The position numbers were made by a program, and so were the translations under genes. This document shows, piece by piece, positions 1 through 9,178 of a DNA stretch of 64,000 nt; the stretch's first letter is position 1, and each line of letters begins with the position of its first letter. Where the stretch lies: positions 95,430-159,429 of the forward strand of contig NZ_LZGW01000030.1 of assembly GCF_001690275.1 (NCBI RefSeq), read 5' to 3'. Under the pieces are notes generated by a model that had not been told where the DNA came from, did not search any database, and saw only the letters and a list, made by a program, of their open reading frames with translations. The DNA comes from Gilliamella sp. WF3-4. Its GTDB lineage: Bacteria > Pseudomonadota > Gammaproteobacteria > Enterobacterales > Orbaceae.

Positions 1-46
1 TAAACGTAGTTATCTTAGTTCGTGTATAACAATTAGGAGAGGAATA

Positions 47-424
47 ATGAAATATTATGCAAAGTTAATTGCCTTTGATCCCTATATTGAGGAGCAGGCT
101 ACTTTCGCTTTTGGACAGTATCAACTCTGTTGTTTTATTAACTCTTCTCCTTGGGCGCTTAACACGGGTAATATTTACTTATTAGAGCTTGGCTTGTGTT
201 TTATTAATAAAATAAAACCAGAATTATCTAAAGATAAATGCTTTATCATTAAACAACAACAAGACACGTTTACTCATCATATCAACGGATACTTATTTGA
301 AAATAAATTAATATTATCAAATTTAGTTTTTCAAGATGATCTATTTTATGATTTTTCTTATCTAAGTGGCGACTTTATTAAGTGCAATATTGATAGATTT
401 TCTGTTGATATTTTAGATAAATAG
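47..424 (+). CDS. Hypothetical protein, 125 aa
   Basis: I do not recognise this protein. A good ribosome binding site (AGGAGAGG) lies 6 bases before the ATG, which supports the start. The product is rich in aromatic residues, has no signal peptide and no clear membrane segment, and begins MKYYAKLIAFDPYIEEQ. It is the only plus-strand gene in the first 38 kb. It converges on the last immunity-type gene of the T6SS locus and may mark the left border of that locus. It could be a small cytoplasmic protein belonging to whatever lies left of the window. The reading frame is well supported, the function is not. Confidence 0.55.
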   Translation: MKYYAKLIAFDPYIEEQATFAFGQYQLCCFINSSPWALNTGNIYLLELGLCFINKIKPELSKDKCFIIKQQQDTFTHHINGYLFENKLILSNLVFQDDLFYDFSYLSGDFIKCNIDRFSVDILDK

Positions 425-488
425 TAGCCTGTTTATTATAAATCACCACGATAGAATTAATATACAAGCTACCATTTTGTATCATTTC

Positions 489-1286
489 TTAATCTGGCGA
501 AAATTTGGTTATTAATTTTGTTCTCTTTTCTTGATTAACAAATGTGTAATAAGTCTCTCCACCATCAAAATATTGTACAATCTCTAGCTTATTTTTCCCT
601 TTCCATTTATATTCAACTTCAACTCTCATATAATCATCTTCGTAAATATCCGAAAAATCTTCTCCCTGTTTGATTTTTTTCCTAAACTCATAAGTAGGAT
701 TAATACTCATTGCTTCATATACATCTAATATTGTCATATTTTTATAGAAACAAACTTTAGTTGACTCCATCTCAAAATATTTTGTTTCAAGACAATTTTC
801 ATTACGTTTAAAATTATTTATTTTGTTTTCATCTGTAATAGCTAATTGCTTATAAAAAACTAAATGTTTATTATAAGGAATCATTAATTCATTATTATTA
901 AGTAGTATGATAATCTCATAATTAAAGCCCATGCACCTTTCTGATAGATTAGAAGGCTCAATAAAATATAATCCATTAAACTTATTCAAAGATAGATCAT
1001 ATTTTTTTAAATCTTCATTATAATCCTCAAAGATATTAAGTTTAGTCAACTGATTATAGATAGTTTCTTTATCCCCTTTGACTCTCTTAAAATTACAACC
1101 TAACACTTTAATTTTTTGTTCATTACCAACAATAAAATTATTTAAAATACTGGCTAGCCATTTCTTTTCTTTATTTTCTACATTTATTTTATCTTTTATT
1201 AACAAATAATAATGATTATTATTTGATGCATAAGTAAAATATGGAACTAAAAACAGTAAAATACATCCAAATAAGAATTTTTTCAT
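489..1286 (-). CDS. Putative periplasmic immunity protein, 265 aa
   Basis: The protein starts MKKFLFGCILLFLVPYFTYA, a typical Sec signal peptide, so it should be exported. The rest is Lys/Asn/Tyr-rich with no recognised domain. It contains paired cysteines (GCNF, ERCMGF, ENCLE, KVCFY). A GGAG-type site lies just before the start. Upstream is a broken carrier linker (1290-1569) that has lost its toxic tip, so this gene looks like an immunity gene whose cognate effector was deleted. It is the most distal gene of the T6SS array in reading order. Immunity function is inferred from position and export signal only. Unlike most neighbours it lacks a clear Y-x-I-x-x-x-G-x-F end. Confidence 0.6.
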   Translation of the reverse strand: MKKFLFGCILLFLVPYFTYASNNNHYYLLIKDKINVENKEKKWLASILNNFIVGNEQKIKVLGCNFKRVKGDKETIYNQLTKLNIFEDYNEDLKKYDLSLNKFNGLYFIEPSNLSERCMGFNYEIIILLNNNELMIPYNKHLVFYKQLAITDENKINNFKRNENCLETKYFEMESTKVCFYKNMTILDVYEAMSINPTYEFRKKIKQGEDFSDIYEDDYMRVEVEYKWKGKNKLEIVQYFDGGETYYTFVNQEKRTKLITKFSPD

Positions 1287-1289
1287 TTT

Positions 1290-1569
1290 TCCACTCCTCC
1301 AGTAAATGCCCTATGTGTCCGCTGCCCAGCTTCTGAGTAAGCCTTCTTTAAATCCCTTTCTGTAAAAGTAGGTGGCGGTAGGCCTTTTTTCGTTGGGTTG
1401 AATAAATCAGTGTGCCCGTTAATATTTGGTGTAATGCCCGCATCGCTAGCGTGTAATTTTCTTGTTTACCTAAACGAAATTTACTGCCTTTGAGCAATAA
1501 ATCCACAACTTTTGTGTTTTTTCCCTTTTCGCGTATCACGCTACCGATAATGGTTTCTACTTTTTTCAT
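1290..1569 (-). pseudogene. Effector-carrier linker fragment, tip lost
   Basis: Read on the minus strand this encodes a piece of the carrier linker seen in the M15 effector (3417-5669). It matches the ALHQILTGTL and RKK stretch and then, in another frame, FKEGLLRSWAADT followed by a TAG where the relative continues GHLLVKYESEW. The longest open part is 73 codons (1348-1569) and starts within the linker. Nothing of a junction or catalytic tip remains. It is a recombination scrap left in front of the immunity-type gene at 489-1286. Confidence 0.7.
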
Positions 1570-1623
1570 CAGCTGTAACTGATGATGTAATTAAATTCAG
1601 GAATGATAAAAATAAAAAGTAAT

Positions 1624-2172
1624 TTAATTATTGTTGGTTTTTTCTTTAAGATATCCATCTTGATTTAAATAATAATGCTTAATTGTTAAATTATTATCAT
1701 ATTCTGTTGTAACGGTAATGATAAAATCCTTTGAAATAGTAAAATGTGTTTTTTCAATTAGATTTTCATTATTTCCTGGTTCGTACCATTCACCTTCAAC
1801 GTATAAATCTGATCGTATTTGATGATCTTTTATTGTCAATAAATAAAGTCTGTAAGGAAAATCACCACAATCCTGTGGTACCAAAATCATATTAATGTCA
1901 TTTTTTGATGGTAGAGGTATATAACGAAAATCTATTTCGCAATTCCATGATGCCAAATCTTTAATCTTGCAATTTTCATTATTAGTTAAATTATATTGTG
2001 TATTTTTATGTGCTTTATTTAATGGTAAAGTATCTGTACTTTTTTCAAAACAGGCATTTTTATTATTTTGTTGGATAATTGTGTTTACATGATGTTGAAT
2101 AGGGTGTTCTTGTGCATAAGCAAAAAAAGGAATTACACCGAACACTAAATAAATTATATAGTTATTTATCAT
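1624..2172 (-). CDS. Putative periplasmic immunity protein, 182 aa
   Basis: An N-terminal hydrophobic signal (YIIYLVFGVIPFFAYAQ) predicts export. The C-terminal half carries the module shared by many immunity genes of this locus: a strand pair around LYLLTIKDHQI, then HFTISKDFIITV, then HYYLNQDGYLKEK. Cysteines at NACFEK, ENCKIK, WNCEID and QDCGDF may form disulfides in the periplasm. It lies downstream of the M15-associated immunity gene, with a carrier scrap (2200-2330) between. It is probably an orphan immunity gene. The family is not one I can name. Confidence 0.6.
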   Translation of the reverse strand: MINNYIIYLVFGVIPFFAYAQEHPIQHHVNTIIQQNNKNACFEKSTDTLPLNKAHKNTQYNLTNNENCKIKDLASWNCEIDFRYIPLPSKNDINMILVPQDCGDFPYRLYLLTIKDHQIRSDLYVEGEWYEPGNNENLIEKTHFTISKDFIITVTTEYDNNLTIKHYYLNQDGYLKEKTNNN

Positions 2173-2199
2173 AATATATCCTAAAATTATTTATTAGTT

Positions 2200-2330
2200 A
2201 TTTTTTGCAATAATGAAGCCAATGGCTTTCTACCCAGTACGGCTTATTTTGAAGCATAAACGAATTGTAAAGAAATCCTCATTATTCTCAGGATTAGAAA
2301 CATTCCCCCTAACCTTATAGGTGAAAATGT
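2200..2330 (-). pseudogene. Carrier N-module remnant
   Basis: Minus-strand translation gives SNPENNEDFFTIRL and, after a one-base frame change, QNKPYWVESHWLHY. These align with EPTDDNKGCFTIRF and DKHYWIDANEVSHLG in the N-terminal half of the M15 effector at 3417-5669. The fragment has no start, no tip and a frameshift. It shows that another copy of the same carrier once stood here. Confidence 0.65.
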
Positions 2331-2375
2331 TTTTTTACGTACTTGAATTAATTTTGCCTATTTTGCAATTAAAAA

Positions 2376-3386
2376 CTATCTTTTTACCTTAACAAATTTT
2401 CCTTGTTTATTAATGACATAGTGAATTTTACTGACTAAAGTGGTTGGTCTTTTCTTGTAATCATATGGCGAGTTAAAATGTTTGATTGTTATGCGATAAT
2501 TTTTATCGATAAAATATTTACTCAAAATACCTCCATCCTCCAACTCATAAAATTCACCTATTTCTAGTCTATCAATCAGATTAAAATCATCCGAAAGGCT
2601 AATTAATGATAACTGTCGTGCTGAATTAATAGCAACGGAGGACAGCAATAATAATTTTATTTTTTTATAAGATTTTAGTTTCAATGCCCTAAAACAACCA
2701 TCATCAATCATTCCTTTAAAAAAATAATTAAATTCATCAAAACAATCATCGTTAAACTTTCCAGCAACAAAAGGATCAACTGTATCCGTTATTGGTAAAA
2801 AAATATCATTGTTACTATTAACTTCATCACCCCAATAATAATTATTCAATGGAACATCTATAATATTTAATTTTTCATAAATAGTTGCTAGCGTTTGACG
2901 CATTTTTTGCTTTAATTTAAACGCCAAAACCATATCATCATTCGTAAATAAAAAAAGGTAATCGGAAATAAGCACTAATGAGGGATTTAAATTATATTGC
3001 TTAGGTAATGTTACAAAATCAAAATATTGATTTTCTTGTTGATTACCCGTTAACTTTAAATGTTCCAATACTTTTTGTAACAATTCGTGGGAACGCGGTG
3101 ATAAATTGTCGGTAACTTGATGTACATTAATTATATGATTTTCATCTAATATTAATTTACTGTCTGAACTTTTTACCGATATATTTTTTATTTCGTTAAG
3201 TCGTGTATATAACGTTAAATCATCAAGTGGGATATCGGGTAGATAAGTAATATCAACTAATTGCCACTCTGTAATATCCTGCTTTGTTAATGAATTGGGA
3301 TCATTTTTTGTTTCATTCGCACTTACTGCTAACGTGATAAAACAACAAAAAAATAAAACGAAAAAACGATTTAGTATTGTTAGCAT
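2376..3386 (-). CDS. Putative immunity protein of the M15 effector, 336 aa
   Basis: It sits 30 bases behind the stop of the M15-tip effector (3417-5669), which makes it the likely cognate immunity protein. A signal peptide (NRFFVLFFCCFITLAVSANE) predicts a periplasmic location, where an M15 peptidase would act on peptidoglycan stem peptides. The C-terminal third shows the shared immunity module: SLISLSDDFNLIDRLEI, KYFIDKNYRITI, then HYVINKQGKFVKVKR. A clear paralogue lies at 6939-7889, beside a duplicated piece of the same M15 tip. No domain family can be named from reading alone. The pairing is inferred from position and the duplicated arrangement. Confidence 0.7.
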   Translation of the reverse strand: MLTILNRFFVLFFCCFITLAVSANETKNDPNSLTKQDITEWQLVDITYLPDIPLDDLTLYTRLNEIKNISVKSSDSKLILDENHIINVHQVTDNLSPRSHELLQKVLEHLKLTGNQQENQYFDFVTLPKQYNLNPSLVLISDYLFLFTNDDMVLAFKLKQKMRQTLATIYEKLNIIDVPLNNYYWGDEVNSNNDIFLPITDTVDPFVAGKFNDDCFDEFNYFFKGMIDDGCFRALKLKSYKKIKLLLLSSVAINSARQLSLISLSDDFNLIDRLEIGEFYELEDGGILSKYFIDKNYRITIKHFNSPYDYKKRPTTLVSKIHYVINKQGKFVKVKR

Positions 3387-3416
3387 TATTTCCTCCTCTA
3401 ATTTATTCTATTTTTC

Positions 3417-5669
3417 TTATTTATTAATAAGGGTAATTAGTTTTTCTTTATTTAAAGTTGCGGCATCAGTACAAAAATATTCATCTAATAAATATTGTTT
3501 TTCAAATGATCTAACATCCATATGAATCCAACTATATGTATGATTTCTATCTATTATTGAATTATCCTTTTTTAAACCTATTGGCTCAGTGCTAAAAAGG
3601 TTGCTATTTGCCCATTTGTTTTGCGCATTAAGGTAAGTTGCAAAGAAGTTATCACGAATATACATTAAGGGTTCAATATTAATGTAAAATCGATGTCTGA
3701 TTTCCCAATTACCTTTATTAAACTGAATATCTAAAGCTTTTCCTCTGTGATTAGAAGTAGTTCCTCCTTCCTTATGCAAAGAACATCTATATCCCGATGA
3801 AATTTCTCTAAACTTATAAACATTTTGTCTACTTAAATAAAAGTTTAGCGCACAAAATCCAAATAATAATGATCTATGTAACCCTGGATATTCATATTTA
3901 TTAAATTGTTCTGGTGAGGTATTTTTTCCTGAACCATTACCAAATCCACTACATTGTTTAGGAGAACACCTACATTTCAGTTGTAACCAAATCGTATTAT
4001 TAATCGTATATTCTTCTTGAAATCTATCAATTGCTTGTATAACTTGTATATCCACAACGCCAGTTTCCTCAACTTGCATATAATCACGTTGAAACTGTTT
4101 TATCATCTTTTCTGTTCTTTCAGTAAATTCATCGGTTGGTACATTGCCACCAAAACCTGCAAGGCGGATATTAATTTCCCGAATAATCTCATGCTTATCC
4201 CCTTTCTGAAAAAGAATCTCGCTTTTAGGGAAATAATCTATCATCGCCACCGGATGAATAAACCACGCCTTGCCGTCTGCGGATAGATTGGACAGTTTAG
4301 GGGTATTGGCATCAGTGTTTGCGGTTGGGTTTTGAGCTTGTGCCTGTGCCACTTCTTTCCACCACAGTGACGGTTTAATGCGTTGCTCTTTTTCAAGTTG
4401 CCAGTTTGATTTGACATGCTCAAGGGCTTCGTCCACTTTTTTCATGGCAAAGTCTCGATGATAGGGCTCGATTATGCCGATTTTATCTAATATCGCTTCA
4501 ATAGACTCTTTTTTTTGTTGCTTTTCTTCTTCAAACAGCTCATCTATCTCATTCCATTTACTTAATGCTTCATCGGCATACCATTCACTTTCATATTTGA
4601 CCAGTAAATGCCCTATCCGCTCTGCGGCCCAACTTCGGCGTAGACCTTCCTTTAAATAGTTATCCGTAAAAGAAGGTAAGTGTGTTTTTTTTCGCTGATT
4701 GGAATAACGCAAAGTTCCCGTTAAGATTTGATGTAATTCCTGCATCGCTGGCGTGTAATCTTCTAAATCCAATTTCGCCGCTTTATTCTTACTAATCTTA
4801 TTGGATAATTCACCTACCGTCGCCTTCTCTTCTACTGTTTTAAATTCCGGCCAGTACCATGGAGAAACCAATTTGATATGCGCTTGTGCGCCTGCTGTAA
4901 TGTTTACCCAACCTTGTATCAGTACCCCTTGTCGATTCAATGCCTGAATATAACGCCATACCGAATCAGGGTTAGCATCATCGACCGCCATTAAACTCTC
5001 ATCCCCCGATGTGTCAAGTAATATTGTGCGTGGAAAGTAGACAGTGTTGCTTTCGGTTGCTTTGGGTAAATTATCTAACGATAATGGAAATTTTTTCCAA
5101 TAAGCGAGTTTTTGACTTAATTGCCCAGATTGCCGGCCTAGGTGGGAGACTTCATTAGCGTCTATCCAGTAATGCTTATCCTCAACAATAAAACGAATTG
5201 TAAAGCAACCTTTATTATCATCGGTCGGCTCAGAGTAGACACCCGGTAGCGTTATCTGTGGCGCGCCACTACTCACTAGCTCAACTTCAGTGGGGATGTC
5301 ATTTAAGGTTAGTTCAGGATAAAGAAAGCGGTTAATATCAATCAACCGCGCTTTATCTGTTTGCGCTAAACGGTACCATTGTTTTTGCGGTATGGTGTTT
5401 TGCGTTTTACCGTTAATCCCATTAATCCCACCGCCTAACGGCGTATTGAATGAAGACTGTCGTGAAGCGTCAAAATATATCAATGGTATACTAAAAGTAT
5501 ATTCCGGTTTGATTTTAACATAGTAATAGTTACTGCTATCTATAAAATGAATCCCTATGCCACTGTTTAAATAGCTATCTGCCGGAGGCTGGATTAATTG
5601 GGCCTCTTTTTCAACTAAAATGATTGTCTTTTCACTTTCCGGAAGCTTGTCCGTTAAGATGAGTTTCAT
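3417..5669 (-). CDS. T6SS effector: carrier/linker with peptidoglycan-binding and M15 peptidase tip
   Basis: This 750-aa protein is the second carrier type of the locus. Residues 1-300 form an N-module, and about 300-460 a charged helical linker (DLEDYTPAMQELHQIL, YESEW) related to that of the vgrG-linked effector. WFIHPVAM lies at about 469-476. Behind it come a PG-binding-1-like stretch (about 490-550), a Cys-rich loop (KCRCSPKQCSGF) and an M15 peptidase domain. The zinc ligands are readable as H641 and D647 in SNHRGKALDIQF and H716 in SWIHMDV. M15 enzymes cut peptidoglycan peptide bonds. It lacks the M23-like N-module of the 24161-27373 protein and has no clear ribosome binding site, so the 5' end may have been replaced or cut off. 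Confidence 0.75.
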   Translation of the reverse strand: MKLILTDKLPESEKTIILVEKEAQLIQPPADSYLNSGIGIHFIDSSNYYYVKIKPEYTFSIPLIYFDASRQSSFNTPLGGGINGINGKTQNTIPQKQWYRLAQTDKARLIDINRFLYPELTLNDIPTEVELVSSGAPQITLPGVYSEPTDDNKGCFTIRFIVEDKHYWIDANEVSHLGRQSGQLSQKLAYWKKFPLSLDNLPKATESNTVYFPRTILLDTSGDESLMAVDDANPDSVWRYIQALNRQGVLIQGWVNITAGAQAHIKLVSPWYWPEFKTVEEKATVGELSNKISKNKAAKLDLEDYTPAMQELHQILTGTLRYSNQRKKTHLPSFTDNYLKEGLRRSWAAERIGHLLVKYESEWYADEALSKWNEIDELFEEEKQQKKESIEAILDKIGIIEPYHRDFAMKKVDEALEHVKSNWQLEKEQRIKPSLWWKEVAQAQAQNPTANTDANTPKLSNLSADGKAWFIHPVAMIDYFPKSEILFQKGDKHEIIREINIRLAGFGGNVPTDEFTERTEKMIKQFQRDYMQVEETGVVDIQVIQAIDRFQEEYTINNTIWLQLKCRCSPKQCSGFGNGSGKNTSPEQFNKYEYPGLHRSLLFGFCALNFYLSRQNVYKFREISSGYRCSLHKEGGTTSNHRGKALDIQFNKGNWEIRHRFYINIEPLMYIRDNFFATYLNAQNKWANSNLFSTEPIGLKKDNSIIDRNHTYSWIHMDVRSFEKQYLLDEYFCTDAATLNKEKLITLINK
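4242..4269 (-). repeat. Tip-junction repeat, copy 1 (M15 effector)
   Basis: One of five 28-base stretches, nearly identical at DNA level, that encode the end of the carrier (AWFIHPVAM). Carrier homology lies on one side and an unrelated catalytic tip on the other, so this is the natural crossover point for tip exchange. Confidence 0.75.
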
Positions 5670-5693
5670 GATGACTAGCTAGTACTTTTGTCA

Positions 5694-6788
5694 TTAATGA
5701 TAAGTTAATTGTTCATCTGTTGGTTGTCTGTAAGCAGTAAAATGATTTTCACTAACAAAAAATAATATATTTTTCATATAAATTGCCTGATTACCATTTA
5801 ATAAAAACTTTGATAATGGTGTTTTTTCAAAGCCATGGATGGTAATGTATTCTAATTCATTACTAATATCAATATCATAACTTTTAAAATTTTCTACATG
5901 CTGTTGATATAATTCATTATTATCAAAAAATCGTTTTGAATTAGCCTTGCCAAAGGTGACAGAAAAAGCTTGTTGATAATTAATACAAAGTTTTTTCTCA
6001 TTAGAATTTAAAGTTAATATTATACTTTCAAACTGATCGTAATCTAACCCATGAGCAAAACGTAAATAATTATTTCCTTGTTTACTGGTTAGTAAAAGAC
6101 TTTTTTTAGAATGTATATTATTATCTTTAGTAGCAAATTCTTTATAGCAATTAGATATTACAGGCATTTCTTTAAACTGCCCATCTTTAGTTATTTTATA
6201 ATGTTGTATTTCAATTGTTTCATCAGTAAAGCGTTGTTGACGTTCAATTTGGTAATTTTTATCAATACTATAATAAATAAACCCTTGGGCAAGATCGTCT
6301 ATTTCAGAGTTTTTTCTTGTTAATCCATTAGGATTTTTCAAAATAATCTTATCAAGCACATCAAAATTATCAGAAAATAGGTAAAGATAAGTTATCATTT
6401 CTCCATTTCCTTGTAGTCCTTCAATTAAAATTGGATTGATATTGTGATGAATGGTTGGAAGTTTTATACCTGAAATGTTAGTTATATAATCGTGATGTTG
6501 AGCATATAAATTATTATTAGATAATTGTAAATAATTAACAAAACTTGGAGAAATATTATGGGGATAATATTCATTTTCATTAAAAAAATTATAATAAAAA
6601 TGTTTATAATTATTGTCTTTAATAAAGTTTCCTGTAATCCGAGAATTATGCGGTAGTTTAAGGGATGGAAAGTGTTCACTTATTTGTTTAAAAGAATTTT
6701 TGTTGGCATAACAATAAGAATAATTATAAAAAATAAAAATAAAGAAAATAAATTTCTTTAACCTGTCATATTTTTTTAATCTTGCCAT
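5694..6788 (-). CDS. Putative immunity-family protein, 364 aa
   Basis: A basic N-terminus followed by FIFFIFIFYNYSYCYA predicts export. In the middle the protein carries the shared immunity module: TYLYLFSDNFDVLDKIIL, IYYSIDKNYQI, then QHYKITKDGQFKEM. About 140 residues follow the module, making this longer than its relatives. It lies immediately upstream of the M15 effector (24 bases between) and downstream of another immunity paralogue, with no tip of its own in front. I take it for an immunity gene stranded by recombination. A regulatory or accessory role cannot be excluded. Confidence 0.55.
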   Translation of the reverse strand: MARLKKYDRLKKFIFFIFIFYNYSYCYANKNSFKQISEHFPSLKLPHNSRITGNFIKDNNYKHFYYNFFNENEYYPHNISPSFVNYLQLSNNNLYAQHHDYITNISGIKLPTIHHNINPILIEGLQGNGEMITYLYLFSDNFDVLDKIILKNPNGLTRKNSEIDDLAQGFIYYSIDKNYQIERQQRFTDETIEIQHYKITKDGQFKEMPVISNCYKEFATKDNNIHSKKSLLLTSKQGNNYLRFAHGLDYDQFESIILTLNSNEKKLCINYQQAFSVTFGKANSKRFFDNNELYQQHVENFKSYDIDISNELEYITIHGFEKTPLSKFLLNGNQAIYMKNILFFVSENHFTAYRQPTDEQLTYH

Positions 6789-6938
6789 TTTGATATCCCC
6801 ATTTTTTTATTTTCTTTAGAAAAATTGCTTTTGTGGTTATTAATTAATATGTATTTTATTTATTATAACCAATTAGTTATTGATTAAATTACACTCAATA
6901 AGCTTTTGTATTTTATTAAATAGCTAAGCCTAAATAGC

Positions 6939-7889
6939 TTATCTTTTTAATTTAACAAAAATTCCATTTTCATTAATAATATAGTTTGTTTGATTTAAGA
7001 AAATTGTTGTTTTTTTATATCCATCATACGGGGATTCAATTTTTTTAATAGTTATACGAAAATTTTCATCAATAAGATACTTGTTCCAAATACCACCATC
7101 CTCTAATTCAACATTTTCACCCAGTTCCATACGATCAATGAAATCAAAATCCTCAGAAAGGCTAATTAACGATAATTGAGGTGCACCAGAAATGGAATAT
7201 GAAAATAATAGTATTAAATTTATTTTTTTATATTTTTTCAATTTTATTGCATGAAGATAATCATCCTGAACTATGCCTTTTAAAAAAAAATTAAATTCAT
7301 CAGGTATCGGTAAAAAACTATCATTTTCTTCAGGAGGCCAATAGCGATCAACTAATGGAAGAACCGCAGTATTTAAATTATTATAAATATTCGCCAGCTC
7401 TTGGCGCATTTTTCGTTTATTTTTAAACGTTAAAATAATTTCATTATTAATAAATAAGAAAAGGTAATCAGAATTAAACACTAATGATTGATTTAAATTA
7501 TATTGCTCGGACAATGTTTCAGAAATGAAATATTGATTTTCTTGTTGATGGTCAGTTAAATTTAAACGTTTTAATTCTTTTTGTAATAAACTCCTAAAGT
7601 TTGGTATTAAATTATCATTTATTGGTTTTATACCAATAGAGTATTTCTCATTAAATATTAATTGATACTGGTTGCTTGTAATCAATAATCCATTAAATAA
7701 TTCGGATAATTGATAAACACTTTCAGAATCAGATAAGGAATTAGGGAAATAATTAATATTGACTAACTGCCATTCTGTCGTGTCTTCTTTTATCAATTCC
7801 TTTACATTATTTTCTAATTCAGCATTTGCTATCAATGTGATAAGGCAACATAAACACACAATGGCAAATCTATTTATTATTTTTAACAT
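6939..7889 (-). CDS. Immunity paralogue of the M15-linked gene, 316 aa
   Basis: This is clearly homologous along its length to the protein at 2376-3386. Shared landmarks are TEWQLV near the N-terminus, DHQQENQYF / NQQENQYF, YNLNQSLV / YNLNPSLV, QLSLISLSEDFDFIDRMELGE and the end YIINENGIFVKLKR. The N-terminal signal is NRFAIVCLCCLITLIANA. Just upstream lies a near-identical 210-base copy of the M15 tip's 3' end (7918-8129). Tip end and immunity gene were therefore duplicated together and the immunity copy then diverged. It probably protects against M15-type tips with variant surfaces. Confidence 0.65.
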   Translation of the reverse strand: MLKIINRFAIVCLCCLITLIANAELENNVKELIKEDTTEWQLVNINYFPNSLSDSESVYQLSELFNGLLITSNQYQLIFNEKYSIGIKPINDNLIPNFRSLLQKELKRLNLTDHQQENQYFISETLSEQYNLNQSLVFNSDYLFLFINNEIILTFKNKRKMRQELANIYNNLNTAVLPLVDRYWPPEENDSFLPIPDEFNFFLKGIVQDDYLHAIKLKKYKKINLILLFSYSISGAPQLSLISLSEDFDFIDRMELGENVELEDGGIWNKYLIDENFRITIKKIESPYDGYKKTTIFLNQTNYIINENGIFVKLKR

Positions 7890-7917
7890 TATTAACCTCT
7901 ATAGTAGGCTATTTAAG

Positions 7918-8129
7918 CTATTTATTAATAACTGTAATTAGTTTTTCTTTATTTAAAGTTGTGGCATCAGTACAAAAATATTCATCTAATAAATATTGTT
8001 TTTCAAATGATCTAACATCCATATGAATCCAACTATATGTATGATTTCTATCTATTATTGAATTATCCTTTTTTAAACCTATTGGCTCAGTGCTAAAAAG
8101 GTTGCTATTTGCCCATTTGTTTTGCGAGG
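7918..8129 (-). pseudogene. 3' end of an M15 effector tip, duplicated fragment
   Basis: About 210 bases are nearly identical to 3417-3628, the last 70 codons of the M15 effector (SWIHMDVRSFEKQYLLDEYF region). The similarity stops abruptly at 8129, where unrelated sequence begins. No start or junction is attached, so no functional enzyme can be made. It records a duplication of a tip and immunity unit. Confidence 0.8.
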
Positions 8130-8145
8130 ACCACTGGATTAATTT

Positions 8146-8310
8146 TGTAGCCTAATCTATTGGTTTGCGTATCATATTCTTTAGAGCGGTTACCTGTTTA
8201 TTCATTGCAATTTCAAAATGTAAATGAGGGCTACAAAGCCCTTTAGCGTTACCCATATCACCAGTATATGCAACTAATTCTCCAGATTTAACTCTTCTTT
8301 TTTTAAAACT
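8146..8310 (-). pseudogene. M23-type peptidase tip remnant
   Basis: The minus strand encodes VKSGELVAYTGDMGNAKG then SPHLHFEIAMNKQV and a stop near 8157. GELVAYTGDMGN and the zinc-binding HLHFEI are hallmarks of the C-terminal half of M23 (LytM-type) endopeptidases. There is no N-terminal half and no carrier junction. It is fused directly to the M15 scrap on its left side. This shows that an M23 tip once belonged to the repertoire. Confidence 0.7.
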
Positions 8311-8451
8311 GTCGAACTTAAATAAAAATATCGAATTTCTCTTTTCGAAATATGATTTATCATTGTTGGTTTTTTCTTTTTTTGTTTATCATAACAATGT
8401 CCTTATAAAACGGGTAATAATTAATGTAGCCTATCCACTATCTAGAGGGAA

Positions 8452-9030
8452 TTAGTGTTGTAGTACTTTATCTACTAATTCAAATTTGCCAGATTGAGGA
8501 TTAATTTTATATTTACTCCAATTGTCAGCTGTTGTTGATTCTAAATCATAAGTGAAAAATAGTGTCCATAAATTATAATCATTCAAATAGTATAATTTTT
8601 CTGTAGCTAAACTGTTATTGGGATCGTTCATATATTCATAACATACTATAGAATCTACTCTTTCATTATTTTTATAAGATATTAACTCTATCTCCATAGA
8701 ATATGGATTGTTAGTTTTTCCTTTTTTCAATTTTAATTCAATATTATTTTTTAGTTTAGAAATTGCTATTTCATGGTTATTTAGACTACTAAACTGGAGA
8801 TAATAATTTTTTTTTATTTTTGAAATTGTACATGGCCCCGAGGCATCTTCTTTACAAGTTTTATTTATAGATAATATAAATTCTTTGTTTGATACCAATT
8901 TTTCCCCGTAAAAATTATTATATGATAAAGAATTTTTGTCTATTCCCCCTACTGCATATACAGTTTTAATATTGTATGTAACAAATATTGTAATCAATAG
9001 TAGAATTTCAATAGTAACTAGTTTTTTCAT
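8452..9030 (-). CDS. Putative periplasmic immunity protein, 192 aa
   Basis: The N-terminus (TIEILLLITIFVTYNIKTVYA) is a signal peptide or anchor. The C-terminal part has the shared module: MEIELISYKNNERVDSIV, KLYYLNDYNLWTLF, then WSKYKINPQSGKFELVDK. It lies behind a carrier/tip scrap (9052-9178) and in front of the M23 tip remnant, so no intact effector partner remains. Four copies of a five-base repeat stand directly before the ATG and push the nearest purine-rich ribosome site about 27 bases away. Its translation may therefore be weak or variable. Confidence 0.6.
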   Translation of the reverse strand: MKKLVTIEILLLITIFVTYNIKTVYAVGGIDKNSLSYNNFYGEKLVSNKEFILSINKTCKEDASGPCTISKIKKNYYLQFSSLNNHEIAISKLKNNIELKLKKGKTNNPYSMEIELISYKNNERVDSIVCYEYMNDPNNSLATEKLYYLNDYNLWTLFFTYDLESTTADNWSKYKINPQSGKFELVDKVLQH

Positions 9031-9050
9031 GTTATGTTATGTTATGTTAT
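9031..9050 (-). repeat. Tandem pentanucleotide (ATAAC)x4 abutting an immunity start codon
   Basis: Four perfect copies of GTTAT on the plus strand (ATAAC on the coding strand) end exactly at the ATG of the gene at 8452-9030. A possible ribosome site (AAAGGA) lies beyond them. Gain or loss of units would change the spacing by five bases, the kind of arrangement that can make translation phase-variable. Confidence 0.7.
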
Positions 9051-9051
9051 T

Positions 9052-9178
9052 TTATTTCCTTTATAGAGCTGTCATCAAAACCTGAATGTAAATGAGAATC
9101 ATGCAGAGTTCTTTTTGTCTCTGGTGTGGCACTTTCATATCAGGCGTGTAAACTTCTAAATCCTGACCTATTTTATTC
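9052..9178 (-). pseudogene. Carrier linker fused to the end of a lost tip
   Basis: Two scraps lie here on the minus strand. Near 9130-9178 the translation LEVYTPDMK matches LEDYTPAMQ of the carrier linker. Near 9052-9105 another frame gives LHDSHLHSGFDDSSIKEIK and a stop, related to LHNSHL and EKFDFNAIK at the ends of the scraps beside the 353-aa immunity genes. The junction and catalytic part are deleted. Confidence 0.6.

Noticed and set aside
9031..9050. CRISPR-like array
   Set aside because: The unit is five bases with no spacers, so it is a simple tandem repeat. No cas gene is in the window.
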